Part shown: positions 17,707 to 27,661 of the stretch, one piece after another
Layout: each line of letters starts with the position of its first letter
Position numbering within the stretch: position 1 is the first letter of the stretch
NCBI GenBank assembly: GCA_949293325.1
Contig: CASFCZ010000009.1
Span: 1 to 44,230 of the forward strand
Length of the DNA stretch: 44,230 bases
Origin: an uncultured Eubacteriales bacterium
Lineage (GTDB): Bacteria > Bacillota > Clostridia > Lachnospirales > CAG-274
Direction: 5' to 3'
Program-made: the position numbers and the translations under genes
The notes under the pieces: generated by a model
The model's input: the letters and a program-made list of their open reading frames with translations, nothing else
Told to the model about the DNA's origin: nothing
The model's database searches: none

Positions 17707-18969
17707 TTATTCCATATCTTCTGCCATATCCAGCATTTCATCAAAGCTTTTTTCCGGATGTGCTCTGTTAAAGAGTTTAAAAGCTCTGTTAAGTCCCGGA
17801 CCGTTTTCCGTATCCATATATAAACGTACAAGCTCCAGTACCAGAACTGAATACTTATTTGAATCAGGCTCGATATTATTAATGGCATAATTTAACAGAT
17901 CTTCTGCCTTCTGAGGCAGCTCCATGGATATATATATATCAGACAGTGTACGTATATAGGAGATACATTCCTCCTCGTCAATTCCCAGTATTTTCACACG
18001 GGTTTCAAGGGCTTCCGAGTAGAGAGTGGCAGCCTTTCCGTAATCTGATTCACGCAGATAATATTCTCCCAACTCTGCCAGAACCCCTGAATAAAAAAGA
18101 TGATTTTTTCCAACGCTTTTTTTAATCATATTAAGGGCCTTTTGTTTAAGAGGGATAGCACGCTCTGTCTGGTTAAGGGCAGCATAGCAGTCTGCAAGTT
18201 TGGAAACTGCATCTGCATAAAAGGGCTGATTGCTTCCGTAATGATTTTTTATTAATGTAATGAGGGTGTGGTAATTTTTTAAGGCCTCGGTATATTTCCC
18301 TATTTTATAGAGCAGTGCGGAGTAAAAGGAAAGGGCAGTTATATATTCGGTAGGGTTGTTGGTAATGGTTTTATATATATCAATGGCTTCCTGCATATAG
18401 TTCAACCCTGTAGAAAAGTCGTCGGACTCTATATAACATAGCCCCAGATTGTATAGATTATCTGCATAGTGTATGTCCTTAAGAGACCTGGAGGCAAGAG
18501 CCTTTGCATAGTACTGTATTGCCTCATAAAATCTGCCCATTGCCTTGTACATGGAGCCAAGATTATAGCAGGAGGAAATGACATCAGGGTGATCGTGGGG
18601 CAATAGCTCATAACGTATATTGTAACTTTTTTTGAAATAAACCAAAGCCATATCCGTCTGATGCAGATCATTATAAACGACGCCAAGGTTGTTGTATATA
18701 TCACTTAGCTTTTGGGAGCTACCCTCCAATGAAATGGCATCAGCCGCCTTTAAGTAATAATAAAGAGCCTTGTCATGTATACCGTCCTCATCGTAGGCAC
18801 AGGCAAGATTGAAAATGTCATTGCCATAGTCAGGCAAAGAGGTGAGTCCATTGTCCTTATACAGAGAGATAAGTCTCTTACCTATAAGCTGGGCATTCAG
18901 GTAGTCGTTGTTGTAATAACTTTTGAGAAATTGATTTTTCAGTTTTTTTATATTTGATTTTGTGTCCAT
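17707..18969 (-). CDS. Cytoplasmic TPR-repeat protein (kinesin light chain-like repeats)
   Basis: A 420-residue, all-helical protein built from about nine TPR units of the 42-residue kinesin-light-chain type, e.g. NLGVVYNDLHQTDMALVYF, NLGSMYKAMGRFYEAIQYY and LAELGEYYLRESDYGKAAT. No signal peptide, membrane segment or DNA-binding motif is seen. Such arrays act as scaffolds or peptide sensors, and the partner here is unknown. The ATG has GGAGC 9 bases upstream and follows recX by only four bases, so the two are probably co-transcribed. In many relatives recN sits upstream of spoIVB; here this gene takes that place. Confidence 0.85.
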   Translation of the reverse strand: MDTKSNIKKLKNQFLKSYYNNDYLNAQLIGKRLISLYKDNGLTSLPDYGNDIFNLACAYDEDGIHDKALYYYLKAADAISLEGSSQKLSDIYNNLGVVYNDLHQTDMALVYFKKSYNIRYELLPHDHPDVISSCYNLGSMYKAMGRFYEAIQYYAKALASRSLKDIHYADNLYNLGLCYIESDDFSTGLNYMQEAIDIYKTITNNPTEYITALSFYSALLYKIGKYTEALKNYHTLITLIKNHYGSNQPFYADAVSKLADCYAALNQTERAIPLKQKALNMIKKSVGKNHLFYSGVLAELGEYYLRESDYGKAATLYSEALETRVKILGIDEEECISYIRTLSDIYISMELPQKAEDLLNYAINNIEPDSNKYSVLVLELVRLYMDTENGPGLNRAFKLFNRAHPEKSFDEMLDMAEDME

Positions 18970-18973
18970 ATAT

Positions 18974-19606
18974 TCAGCTCCAATCGTCAGTTATACTTCC
19001 GTCAAGTCTTGAAAAGGCAGAGTTGATACTGTCGTAGGAAAAACCCCTTGAGGCAAGGTATCTGTACTGTTTTGCCTTTTCCTTTGCATCGGGATGGATA
19101 TTGTTTTTCAGTCTTTTTTTCAGAAGTGTATATGCCTTTTCGTCCTCGTCAAGTTCTGCACTGTCAAGGGCAGAGATGATTGTATCTTCATTTATACCTT
19201 TATGTTTTAGCTCAGAACGTATACGTAAACTTCCTTTGCCTTTAAGATTGAAGTTATCCTTTACATAGGAAGCGGCATACTCGGCATCATTAATATATCC
19301 GTATTTTTTAAGCATATCAAGGACTCTTTGACAGATTTCTTCGCTGTAATCCCCTTTGAGTTTATCCATGAGTTCCTTTTCCGTCCTGGGGGAAAAGCCC
19401 AAAAGCTTTATTGCTTTGTCACGTGCTTTACCATATATAATTTCATTAAGAATATATTCATATCTTTCACGAGTCAGTTCCTTACCTTCCTCAATATGAT
19501 AGTATAGTGCATCTACAGCACTTATGCCAAATGCAAATTTTTCATCTATATAAACGGAAACGCGTTTAGGGTCATTTTTTTGCTTTGTAACCGCTGTAAT
19601 AAGCAT
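18974..19606 (-). CDS. recX: Regulatory protein RecX
   Basis: RecX binds RecA filaments and modulates recombination and the SOS response. The 210 residues contain three-helix repeats typical of the family: SPRTEKELMDKL near 73, YGYINDAEYAASYV near 101 and KGSLRIRSELKHKGI near 120. Length is normal. The ATG has AAGGTGAT about 4 bases upstream. recA is not in this window. It is transcribed leftward with the TPR gene and diverges from the exported-protein gene at 19738. Confidence 0.93.
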   Translation of the reverse strand: MLITAVTKQKNDPKRVSVYIDEKFAFGISAVDALYYHIEEGKELTRERYEYILNEIIYGKARDKAIKLLGFSPRTEKELMDKLKGDYSEEICQRVLDMLKKYGYINDAEYAASYVKDNFNLKGKGSLRIRSELKHKGINEDTIISALDSAELDEDEKAYTLLKKRLKNNIHPDAKEKAKQYRYLASRGFSYDSINSAFSRLDGSITDDWS

Positions 19607-19686
19607 ATTATCACCTTACTTAAGATTTTTTCTTTTATTTTATCATCTTTTTTAATGATTTTGTAATATAATTTCCCTGAATTTAA

Positions 19687-19695
19687 TGGTATAAT
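19687..19695 (+). promoter_or_regulatory. Extended -10 element before the exported 535-aa protein
   Basis: TGGTATAAT forms an extended -10 element about 40 bases before the ATG at 19738. No good -35 hexamer sits at the usual distance. Confidence 0.45.
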
Positions 19696-19737
19696 AGAAA
19701 AGATTTCAACAAAAAACTAATTGAGGGTGCATTTATT

Positions 19738-21345
19738 ATGAGATTTTACCAAAATATAAGATATATTTCAAGTCTGTTGACATTAACGGGCATAATTGCA
19801 TTGACCTGTTTTACCGTTACTGCCTTGGCAAAAAGTTCAGGTGCTGCTATGATAACAACAACTACCACCGAAACTACTACTGAATCAACTACCGAAACAA
19901 CTACAGCAGAAATTACAACTGAAGCAACAACTGAGGTATATACCAAAGCCGACGGTAGCTTAATGTCAGAGGATGAGATTAAGGTATACAATATAGTAAA
20001 AAATACTCCCAATGTAGGAAATACAGCGGTACAGATGCCAACTGTCAGCGATACATTCAGCGAAACGGATTATTATATTGAAAGTAAGCGTACATTTAAT
20101 TTTGCAAATGGTGACTTTTACAATATTATGAGATATGAATTTAAGGATGGCTACACAACGCCTCTTACAAAGTCCTTAGGTATACCGGGTTCTACAATAG
20201 AAATAAGATATCTTAATGATGACGGTACTTGGTATATGTCTACAAATCCGGTAAATACAGGGAAAAAGACCATGTTTATTGATACTGACAAATGCTCTAT
20301 TATAATCAGTGTTCCGGCTGTATACAGAGATAGTTATGTAAACAATACCCTGGAGGTAATGAAGGATCTTGAAAGTCCTGTTACTATTACCAAAACAGAT
20401 ACCGGCTACAATTTAAGCTTTACTTTCCCTGCTGCAGAGGATACCATAGGTGAAATATGGTATTTATATTCTTCAGGTAAGCTTGCCGACTGGAACAATA
20501 TTAATCATTTTAATGTACTTGCTCAGGATCTTTGTGACTCTCATAGGATATCATTTGATGGTTATTATTACCCTGTTCCTTACAACTATAAGCCATACAG
20601 CGACACTATGCTTTACAGACAACCTTCTGATTATGTAGGCGCTCTCTTTGTCAGGTATGGTGATTTTCCTGCTGCAAATGAGCTGGGATATGTGCTCACA
20701 TATACTTGTATGTTAAACCAGAATATAAAGGGATTCTGGGCAACAGGACCCGAGTCTGAGTGGCTTGTTACGGATTTCAATATAGGTGCGGGTTTTTATG
20801 ATACAAGGTTTAATACGGACTTTGCCTGCAATTTGCTGGATGCCTATAAAAGATATGGAAATACAGATTTTCTGAGTGCAACCGTGAAGTATGCAGAGTA
20901 TTTTAAGACCCATGCCAGGGATCACAGCTATTCAACATCTGGAGGCGGTATTCTGGTGGAGGACTATGGCTCATATTCCGGAAATCATAACCGAACCCAT
21001 GTTTCCCTTAATCATCAGCTGGCAGAAATGAATTTCCTCTATCAGCTTTATGACATTACAAGGGAGCAAAGTTATCTGGATCTTGCAGATAAAATGCTTA
21101 AGGGTATTGAAGATACTCAGAATCAGTGGGTGCTGGCTGATAATAATCTTAATTATGCTTTATATTATACCGGCACATACAACACTATGAAAGACTATCC
21201 ATACCTGACCTATAACGATCTTTATACAACAAAAAAACTTCTGTCCACCTATTTTAACAAAACAAATGCCGCTATTGATTATCTGATGGCATGTAAATTG
21301 GAGTGGATGGAGGCAAATAATGTAACCGGATATTATGGTGAGTGA
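19738..21345 (+). CDS. Exported protein with Thr/Glu-rich linker and toroid-like C-terminal domain
   Basis: A 535-residue protein with an N-terminal signal sequence (hydrophobic from about 13 to 30, cleavage probably after ALA), a Thr/Glu-rich tract at about 38-68, a beta-rich middle (about 80-250) and a helical C-terminal domain. The last contains THVSLNHQLAEMNFLYQLY, YLDLADKMLKGI, LNYALYY and YPYLTYNDL, a pattern reminiscent of D-glucuronyl C5-epimerase-like and alpha/alpha-toroid carbohydrate enzymes. That assignment is tentative. It neighbours a pectate-lyase-like surface protein, so action on uronic-acid glycans is an attractive guess. No SLH domain, sortase motif or lipobox is present, so it is probably released. 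A terminator follows. Confidence 0.7.
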   Translation: MRFYQNIRYISSLLTLTGIIALTCFTVTALAKSSGAAMITTTTTETTTESTTETTTAEITTEATTEVYTKADGSLMSEDEIKVYNIVKNTPNVGNTAVQMPTVSDTFSETDYYIESKRTFNFANGDFYNIMRYEFKDGYTTPLTKSLGIPGSTIEIRYLNDDGTWYMSTNPVNTGKKTMFIDTDKCSIIISVPAVYRDSYVNNTLEVMKDLESPVTITKTDTGYNLSFTFPAAEDTIGEIWYLYSSGKLADWNNINHFNVLAQDLCDSHRISFDGYYYPVPYNYKPYSDTMLYRQPSDYVGALFVRYGDFPAANELGYVLTYTCMLNQNIKGFWATGPESEWLVTDFNIGAGFYDTRFNTDFACNLLDAYKRYGNTDFLSATVKYAEYFKTHARDHSYSTSGGGILVEDYGSYSGNHNRTHVSLNHQLAEMNFLYQLYDITREQSYLDLADKMLKGIEDTQNQWVLADNNLNYALYYTGTYNTMKDYPYLTYNDLYTTKKLLSTYFNKTNAAIDYLMACKLEWMEANNVTGYYGE

Positions 21346-21351
21346 AAAATG

Positions 21352-21379
21352 GGGCTGCCTGAAGGGCAGTCCTTTTTTT
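21352..21379 (+). terminator. Terminator after the exported 535-aa protein
   Basis: GGGCTGCC at 21352-21359 pairs with GGCAGTCC at 21365-21372 (one wobble), followed by seven T. Confidence 0.85.
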
Positions 21380-21495
21380 GTGGTCTTATATATGTTTTAT
21401 TGATATAAATATTATTATAGTTATCAATGAGGCTGTTTTTAAACCAAAATTTGTAACAGTTTTATAAAAAAACTAATATAAATATTAAGTTTATA

Positions 21496-21524
21496 TTGAT
21501 TTTTTATAAAAAATTGGGTATAAT
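21496..21524 (+). promoter_or_regulatory. Sigma-A-type promoter for the SLH surface protein
   Basis: TTGATT, 17-base spacer, TATAAT. The predicted transcript has an untranslated leader of about 150 bases before the ATG at 21684. Confidence 0.8.
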
Positions 21525-21529
21525 AAAGT

Positions 21530-21683
21530 GAGCTATGAATGATAAGTTTTATAGTTGTGCATATAGACCGTGACGAAGTGCTCGGGGCAACGGAATGTCG
21601 GTGTGTGTGTTGGAACTTTAAAGGTTATGAATTTCATAGGAACAATCGGTAAGTACCGAAATACAAAAAGGAGGAATTCATTA
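21530..21683 (+). other. Long structured 5' leader of the surface protein gene
   Basis: The leader carries TATGAATTTCATA (palindrome), the small hairpin CGGTAAGTACCG just before AAAAGGAGG, and a G/C-richer stretch near 21570-21610. It matches no riboswitch class I can recognise; the GEMM (cyclic-di-GMP-I) core was looked for and not found. Long leaders can stabilise highly expressed surface-protein transcripts. Confidence 0.5.
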
Positions 21684-24600
21684 ATGAAAAAACGTAGAAT
21701 AGTTGCTTTTGCACTTGCTACAACTATGCTTTTTTCAAGCTTTTCAACAACGGCTTTTGCTGAAGAAACTGTTTCACCGGCAGCTGTTGAGAGCGTGCCA
21801 GCGGAAGCTGTTGCTGACGAAACCGTTTCAGATGCAGCAGTAGAAGCCTATGCGGCAGATGCGACTCTCAGAGGCGGTCTTGAAACTAATGTTGCTGAAG
21901 ACGGCGAATGGAAGGCTACTGTTTACGGCGATGCCGGCGGACAGCCTAAGCTTGATGGTACCGAATGGAAAAATGATACCAATCCTGATGGCGATTACTA
22001 TATGATGCCTTACTATTCCGTAATCGAAAATGATGACGAAACAGTAGATATGCGTATGGGTATCCTTCAGAATGACGATTCCGTAGGTACAGGTGAATCT
22101 GTAGGTAAGATCGCTTCAAGTTCAGACGGTGTTACTATGTACTATAAGGAGCTTACTGCAGAGGATGATTTCGTTCTTACTGCAACAGCTACTATTAATC
22201 AGGTAGATAACACCAACAATCAGGTTGCTTTTGGTCTTATGGTCAGGGATGACCTTGAACCTATGGTAAATAATGGTACAAGAACAAAGGGTAATGCAAT
22301 CTCTGTAGGCCCTCTGCGTATGAACGCAGCAGGTAGTGAGAATGACCCAATGGTAAAGGCATTCTACAGACAGGATACAAAGCTTATAACAGGTAGCACT
22401 GATCCTTCCCTTATTGAGGAAACACAGGTAGCTCCTGCCCCTGGCGATTCCATTGATCTTAAGATTGAAAAGAATGGTGACCTTTTCATCCTTACTTATG
22501 GTGATCAGGCTCCTGTATATGCATACAATAAGGTTACTATGACTGATGATATGTATGCAGGTCTTTTTGTTTCAAGAGCGGCAAATATTAGCTTCTCAAA
22601 TATTTCCTTTGAGAAGGTTGAAAGAAACTATACTTCCATTAAAGTAACTCAGGTTCCTGACAAGACTTTGTATATTTCAGGTTCTGACACAGCTCTTGAT
22701 ACCACAGGTCTTGTTGTTGAGGGTACCCTTCCTGACGGTTCTTCAGTTGTACTTGACGAAAGCGAGTACGCTGTAGCAGGCTTCTTTGAAGTCAAGGACT
22801 CAGTAGGCACATACCCAATGACAGTAGTGTGCGGTGACTGCACAGCTACCTTTGATATTTCACTTGAACCACTTAAGATAAGCAGCATAAATGTAGATTA
22901 TCCTACAGCCAAGTCTGTTTTCTATGTTGGTTCCAAGTTCAGTACAGTAGGTCTTCAGGTATCTGTTGTTTATAACGACGGTACAAGCGAGACTCTTGAT
23001 GAAGATATGTACATCTTAAAGATAGATGGTACTGTTGTTGATGACAGCCTCTACTTTACTGATGATATGGTTGGTAAAAAGACTTGTACAGTAGAGTATA
23101 CCGATCAGGATCCTACAGTAGATCCTAACGGTAAGAGTGACTCATTTGAGATCACAGTTGAGCCTGCTGAAATCGATGGTCTTTACATAGCTTCTCTTCC
23201 TGCCAAGACAACATATTACTTAGGTGATGAGCTTGACACAGCAGGTCTTGTTGTAAGAGCTGCTTATAACCTTGGTGGAACAACTAAGTATCAGGCACTT
23301 CTTGACAGCGAGTATACTGTAAGCGGTTTTGACAGTAGTGCTCCTGCTGCAAGCCAGACACTTACTGTATCTCTTAACAGAGATCCATCCATAACAGTTA
23401 CATTTAATATAGTTGTTAAGGAAAGAATTCCTGTTACTACAGAAATTACTACTTATCCAAGAACCACTTTCCATGTAGGTGAAGCCTATGATGCAAAGGG
23501 TATGGTTCTCTCAACTGTATACGATAATGAAGACGTTGAGGAAATGGATAACAATGTATACTATTACTTTGATGGCAGCAAGTACTATACTGCTGACGGA
23601 GATGTAACAGAGGCTGAGGCTAAGGCAGCTGATTACTATATTGATCTTTCAAACTACAATAACACTGTTGTAGGTACTACAGAGGTTACTATAGTTTACA
23701 AAAACTTCCAGTCTACTACATTACAGGTTACTATTGAAGAGCCTGTTGATTACATCTGGAAGCCAATGATCTTTGGTGCTTCTTCATTAGGTGTTCAGGA
23801 AACAGATGATCCATCTGAAATCTATGTAACCAAGGCAGACGGTCAGGAGATCCTTGTTGATGGATCAAACTATGATGATGCTGTTGGTTATATGGAAAAC
23901 GGCAAACTTACTAATGTTAAGTCCGTAAGACTTAACTCCTGGGATGGTGCCGGTAAGATTTCCGGTGACCAGGATGGTATTGCTTACTACTATACTAAGG
24001 TAGATTCTGACAGCAACTTTACACTTAGTGCAGATGTTTATGTAAACAGATACACTCTTGATCCTGATGATCCTGATGATTATGCAGAAATTCAGAAGAC
24101 CAAGACTGAGGCTGAGGCACTTCTTGGACGTACTGTAAGTGACAACGAGGCTATTGATATGGCTCGTGACGGACAGGAGTCCTTTGGTCTTGAAGCAAGA
24201 GATGCCATTCCTTTCCTTGCTCAGGATGGTTTAGGTGATGATAACCTTATTACAGTTGATACAAATAAGGCACAGGTAGATGCAAATGGTGAGCCTATTA
24301 ACATCTATGAGGCTTATGTAAAGGGTATGAGCGCAGTTGACTACAGAGGCAATACAAGACAGGTTAACAGATCTAACGTTGGTTCTGTATTCGCTTCCAA
24401 CATAGTTCTTGCAGGTGGTTACAGCGGTGCTACTTACTCTAAGGATATTACATCTACAAGCTACTATAAGAATACTCACCTTAACAGAATTAACCTTTTT
24501 GTAAGAAAGGCTGTTGGTGATTATGCTCTCAGTGGTGGTACACGTGTGGGTCCATATGATAGCACTGATCAGCCACCTCTTAAGGGAGATATGTATAATA

Positions 24601-27533
24601 TTACCCTTCAGAAGATTAACTATGGTTATAAGATTACAACTTATAACTATCAGACAGGTGAAACAAGGAGCAATTACTCCTTCAATACAACCGATGGTCT
24701 TGATGAGCTCCTGACTATTCAGGAGGATCGTGATTATGTATGGGTAGGTTTCTATGCTTGTCGTAATGCAGATATTGATGTTTCAAATATCGAGCTCTAC
24801 GAGACAGATCCTGAAACAGACCCTGTAATCAGTAACCTTACTGAGGAGACTTACTCACCAAATGTTACTGTTGAATCCAGCCTCTACACAAGTACAACTG
24901 ACTACACACTTGTACTTAAGGCTAACAACTACTCAGGTGGACTTGTAACCATTACTCAGAATGGTACAGAGGTTTACACAGATATGCCTATTACCAGAAA
25001 GGCAACAAGCTATCCTGTAACCCTTGATCCATCTTCTACTACTGAATTTACAGTTGTTTATACTCCAAGTAGAGTTGACGATTGTGTATCTTATGATCCT
25101 GTTGTATTAAGATTTAATATTGTTTGTAAGGATCTTGCTTCAGATCTTGAGGATATTTATGTAAGTCCTACAGGTTCTGTTGCTACCGGTGACGGTTCAA
25201 GAGAGAACCCTATTGATCTTGAAAGTGCAATCGGTCTTAGCTTACCTGGTCAGAGAATAGTTATGCTTGACGGTACATACACAGTTAAGGATAAGATTAC
25301 TATTCCTTTAACTAACACAGGTACTCCTATTGCAAGAAAGTATCTTGTAGCTGATGAGGGCGCTAACCCTGTTATCGACCTTCAGAATAAGACAGGTGGT
25401 TTCTCAATTTCCGGTTATTACTGGACATTTGAAGGCTTTACTGTAAAGAATGCTGCAGGTAATACAAAGGCATTTGAGGTCGGTGGACAGCATATTATCG
25501 TTGACAAGTGTACATTCCATGACAATGGTGATTCAGGTCTTCAGATAAGCCGTACAGATAGTAGCGATGATATCAATGATTGGCCAGCATACAACCTTGT
25601 TAAGAATTGCGAGTCTTATAACAACAATGACCCATCCAAGAACAATGCCGATGGTTTTGCTGCAAAGCTTACTTCAGGTTATGGTAACATCTTCTACAGA
25701 TGTATAAGTCACCATAATGTTGATGATGGTTGGGATCTGTACACTAAGCTTGCTTCAGGTGTTATCGGTCCTGTAACCCTTGAGGAATGTGTTGCTTACA
25801 AGCAGGGTTATGAGCTTCAGCCAGACGGAACTGATAAGGTTTGGTCAGATCCTGACGGATGTAACGGCTTCAAGACCGGTGGTGAGAACATATCTGTAAT
25901 GCACTATATTAAGGATAGTATTACATTTGAGAATATAGGTAATGGTATTGATGCTAACTTCAATCCATGGCTTAAGGTAAGAAATGTAATTTCTTATGCA
26001 AATGAAACACGTAATATTGCCCTTTACTCAGATATGCCAAGTAATTATTCATATGACATTGAGGGTCTTGTATCTTATAAGGGTACTCAGGCAGATAGAA
26101 TCGGTACTGTAAGTTATGATGAGAATGTATCTTATGAGAATACAGCTGATACTCCTCTCCTTAACAGTACTAACTACTTTATCTATGGTTTCAATGATAC
26201 AGGTTCAGCAGATCCAAGCTATGGATTCGACAATGAGGCTGTATTTAACGAAAACTATGGTTTTGATAACTACACTGATAATGGTTCTAAGCTTACCTAT
26301 TCGACACTTAAGTCACTTGCTAATGGTACTTATGACCTTAACTCTTACAATAGTGACCTTGAAAAGATAGACGATAGCTTCTTCAAGAGTGTTGACAGCA
26401 GTGATGTACTTAATGAATACGGACGTTACAGCAGAGATGAAAACGGAGATTTCATTTTCGGTGATTTCCTTGCTCGTACTACTCCATATGTTCATGATCC
26501 AGCTGATGAAATTGATTACAGTAATGTAGAAACAACTGAAACAACAACTGAAGAGGCAACAGAAACAACAACTGATGCTGTAACTGAAACAACCACAAAG
26601 GCTTCAAGTAGCTCTGGTGGTTCTTCAAGCAGTTCCGGTGGTAGTGGTGGATCATCACACAAGGCTTCCGGTACAGCAGTTGAAACAACTACTGTTGCTA
26701 CTACAGAGGATGTAACTGAGGCTACCACAGAGGCTAAGTACTTTGTAACTCCTAGTGGAGTAGTTATTACTCCTCCTGCTGAGGGTGTTTACAATGTGAA
26801 CTTTACTGATATTGCAAGCCGTGCATGGGCAGTTGATTCTATCAACAAGCTTGCTTCTGCAGGTATTGTAAATGGTGTAAGTGCTACATCCTTTGCTCCT
26901 GATGCATACAGTAAGAGAGCTGACTTCATTGTAATGCTTGTTAAGACTCTTGGTCTTACAGGTTCTACAGATGATAACTTTGATGATGTAGCAGCAGGTA
27001 GCTATTATGCAGATGCAATTGCTATAGCTAAGGCAGCAGGTATTGCTACAGGTTATGGCGATGGTAACTTCGGTCCTGAGAACACTATTACAAGACAGGA
27101 TATGATGGTACTTGTAGCTAATGCTCTTGAATTTGCTGGTATCGAGCTTAATACAGATACATCTGTACTTGACAGCTTTGCTGATGCAAATCAGATTGCA
27201 GAGTATGCTAAGCCTTATGTAGCAGCTCTTGTAAACCTTGGTCTTGCTTCCGGTACTGACAATGGTATTGAGCCTACAGCTCTTATTACAAGGGCACAGA
27301 TGAGCGTTCTTATTGCTAATGTTTATGACCTTGTTTTAGACGCAGCAGACGCTTACATGGCAGCTCAGGAAACAGTAGCTGAGGAAACTACCGAAGCTAC
27401 TACTGAGACTGAAGAAGATACAACTGTATCCGATGAGGAAACAACTGAGGAAGTAACTGATGAGGCTTCTACAGATGAAACAACTGAAGAAACTACAGAG
27501 GCTACAACTGAAGTTACAACAGAAGCTGAATAA
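21684..27533 (+). CDS. SLH-anchored multidomain surface protein with family 9 pectate-lyase-like domain
   Basis: This 1949-residue protein has a signal peptide ending at about AFA (residue 26), a jelly-roll-like domain (about 60-310), four Ig-like bacterial Big_3-type repeats (about 315-688), a second jelly-roll-like domain (about 690-1045), a short beta domain, and a right-handed beta-helix (about 1155-1600). The helix has SPTGSVATGDGS, NADGFAAKL and NVDDGWDLYTK, the calcium-binding and core pattern of polysaccharide lyase family 9. After a Thr/Glu and Ser/Gly linker come three SLH domains (about 1705-1890) that bind wall polymers, then a 54-residue Thr/Glu tail. The start at 21684 has AAGGAGG upstream. 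Codons favour GGT, GCT, CTT and AAG more than neighbours, suggesting high expression. Likely job: surface pectin cleavage. Confidence 0.85.
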   Translation: MKKRRIVAFALATTMLFSSFSTTAFAEETVSPAAVESVPAEAVADETVSDAAVEAYAADATLRGGLETNVAEDGEWKATVYGDAGGQPKLDGTEWKNDTNPDGDYYMMPYYSVIENDDETVDMRMGILQNDDSVGTGESVGKIASSSDGVTMYYKELTAEDDFVLTATATINQVDNTNNQVAFGLMVRDDLEPMVNNGTRTKGNAISVGPLRMNAAGSENDPMVKAFYRQDTKLITGSTDPSLIEETQVAPAPGDSIDLKIEKNGDLFILTYGDQAPVYAYNKVTMTDDMYAGLFVSRAANISFSNISFEKVERNYTSIKVTQVPDKTLYISGSDTALDTTGLVVEGTLPDGSSVVLDESEYAVAGFFEVKDSVGTYPMTVVCGDCTATFDISLEPLKISSINVDYPTAKSVFYVGSKFSTVGLQVSVVYNDGTSETLDEDMYILKIDGTVVDDSLYFTDDMVGKKTCTVEYTDQDPTVDPNGKSDSFEITVEPAEIDGLYIASLPAKTTYYLGDELDTAGLVVRAAYNLGGTTKYQALLDSEYTVSGFDSSAPAASQTLTVSLNRDPSITVTFNIVVKERIPVTTEITTYPRTTFHVGEAYDAKGMVLSTVYDNEDVEEMDNNVYYYFDGSKYYTADGDVTEAEAKAADYYIDLSNYNNTVVGTTEVTIVYKNFQSTTLQVTIEEPVDYIWKPMIFGASSLGVQETDDPSEIYVTKADGQEILVDGSNYDDAVGYMENGKLTNVKSVRLNSWDGAGKISGDQDGIAYYYTKVDSDSNFTLSADVYVNRYTLDPDDPDDYAEIQKTKTEAEALLGRTVSDNEAIDMARDGQESFGLEARDAIPFLAQDGLGDDNLITVDTNKAQVDANGEPINIYEAYVKGMSAVDYRGNTRQVNRSNVGSVFASNIVLAGGYSGATYSKDITSTSYYKNTHLNRINLFVRKAVGDYALSGGTRVGPYDSTDQPPLKGDMYNITLQKINYGYKITTYNYQTGETRSNYSFNTTDGLDELLTIQEDRDYVWVGFYACRNADIDVSNIELYETDPETDPVISNLTEETYSPNVTVESSLYTSTTDYTLVLKANNYSGGLVTITQNGTEVYTDMPITRKATSYPVTLDPSSTTEFTVVYTPSRVDDCVSYDPVVLRFNIVCKDLASDLEDIYVSPTGSVATGDGSRENPIDLESAIGLSLPGQRIVMLDGTYTVKDKITIPLTNTGTPIARKYLVADEGANPVIDLQNKTGGFSISGYYWTFEGFTVKNAAGNTKAFEVGGQHIIVDKCTFHDNGDSGLQISRTDSSDDINDWPAYNLVKNCESYNNNDPSKNNADGFAAKLTSGYGNIFYRCISHHNVDDGWDLYTKLASGVIGPVTLEECVAYKQGYELQPDGTDKVWSDPDGCNGFKTGGENISVMHYIKDSITFENIGNGIDANFNPWLKVRNVISYANETRNIALYSDMPSNYSYDIEGLVSYKGTQADRIGTVSYDENVSYENTADTPLLNSTNYFIYGFNDTGSADPSYGFDNEAVFNENYGFDNYTDNGSKLTYSTLKSLANGTYDLNSYNSDLEKIDDSFFKSVDSSDVLNEYGRYSRDENGDFIFGDFLARTTPYVHDPADEIDYSNVETTETTTEEATETTTDAVTETTTKASSSSGGSSSSSGGSGGSSHKASGTAVETTTVATTEDVTEATTEAKYFVTPSGVVITPPAEGVYNVNFTDIASRAWAVDSINKLASAGIVNGVSATSFAPDAYSKRADFIVMLVKTLGLTGSTDDNFDDVAAGSYYADAIAIAKAAGIATGYGDGNFGPENTITRQDMMVLVANALEFAGIELNTDTSVLDSFADANQIAEYAKPYVAALVNLGLASGTDNGIEPTALITRAQMSVLIANVYDLVLDAADAYMAAQETVAEETTEATTETEEDTTVSDEETTEEVTDEASTDETTEETTEATTEVTTEAE

Positions 27534-27545
27534 TTAAGCTTTATG

Positions 27546-27574
27546 GCTCCGCCCTTTATGGGCGGAGCTTTTTT
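27546..27574 (+). terminator. First terminator after the SLH surface protein
   Basis: GCTCCGCCC at 27546-27554 pairs perfectly with GGGCGGAGC at 27560-27568, followed by six T. Confidence 0.95.
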
Positions 27575-27618
27575 GCTATTAATAAACCATTTAAATTGAT
27601 TAACATTAATCTATATTT

Positions 27619-27661
27619 ACAGAGTGTATACTTTAAGAATAAGTATACACTCTGTTTTTTA
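27619..27661 (+). terminator. Second, tandem terminator
   Basis: A perfect 15-bp stem, ACAGAGTGTATACTT at 27619-27633 and its complement at 27641-27655, followed by a T-run. The double stop isolates the strongly expressed surface gene. Confidence 0.85.

Noticed and set aside
21530..21683. Cyclic-di-GMP (GEMM) or other known riboswitch before the SLH gene
   Set aside because: The conserved core strings of GEMM and other classes I know were not found; only generic hairpins are visible.
26479..26728. Minus-strand open frames within the Thr/Glu linker
   Set aside because: They are shadows of repetitive ACA/ACT/GAA codons on the plus strand and have no start signals.
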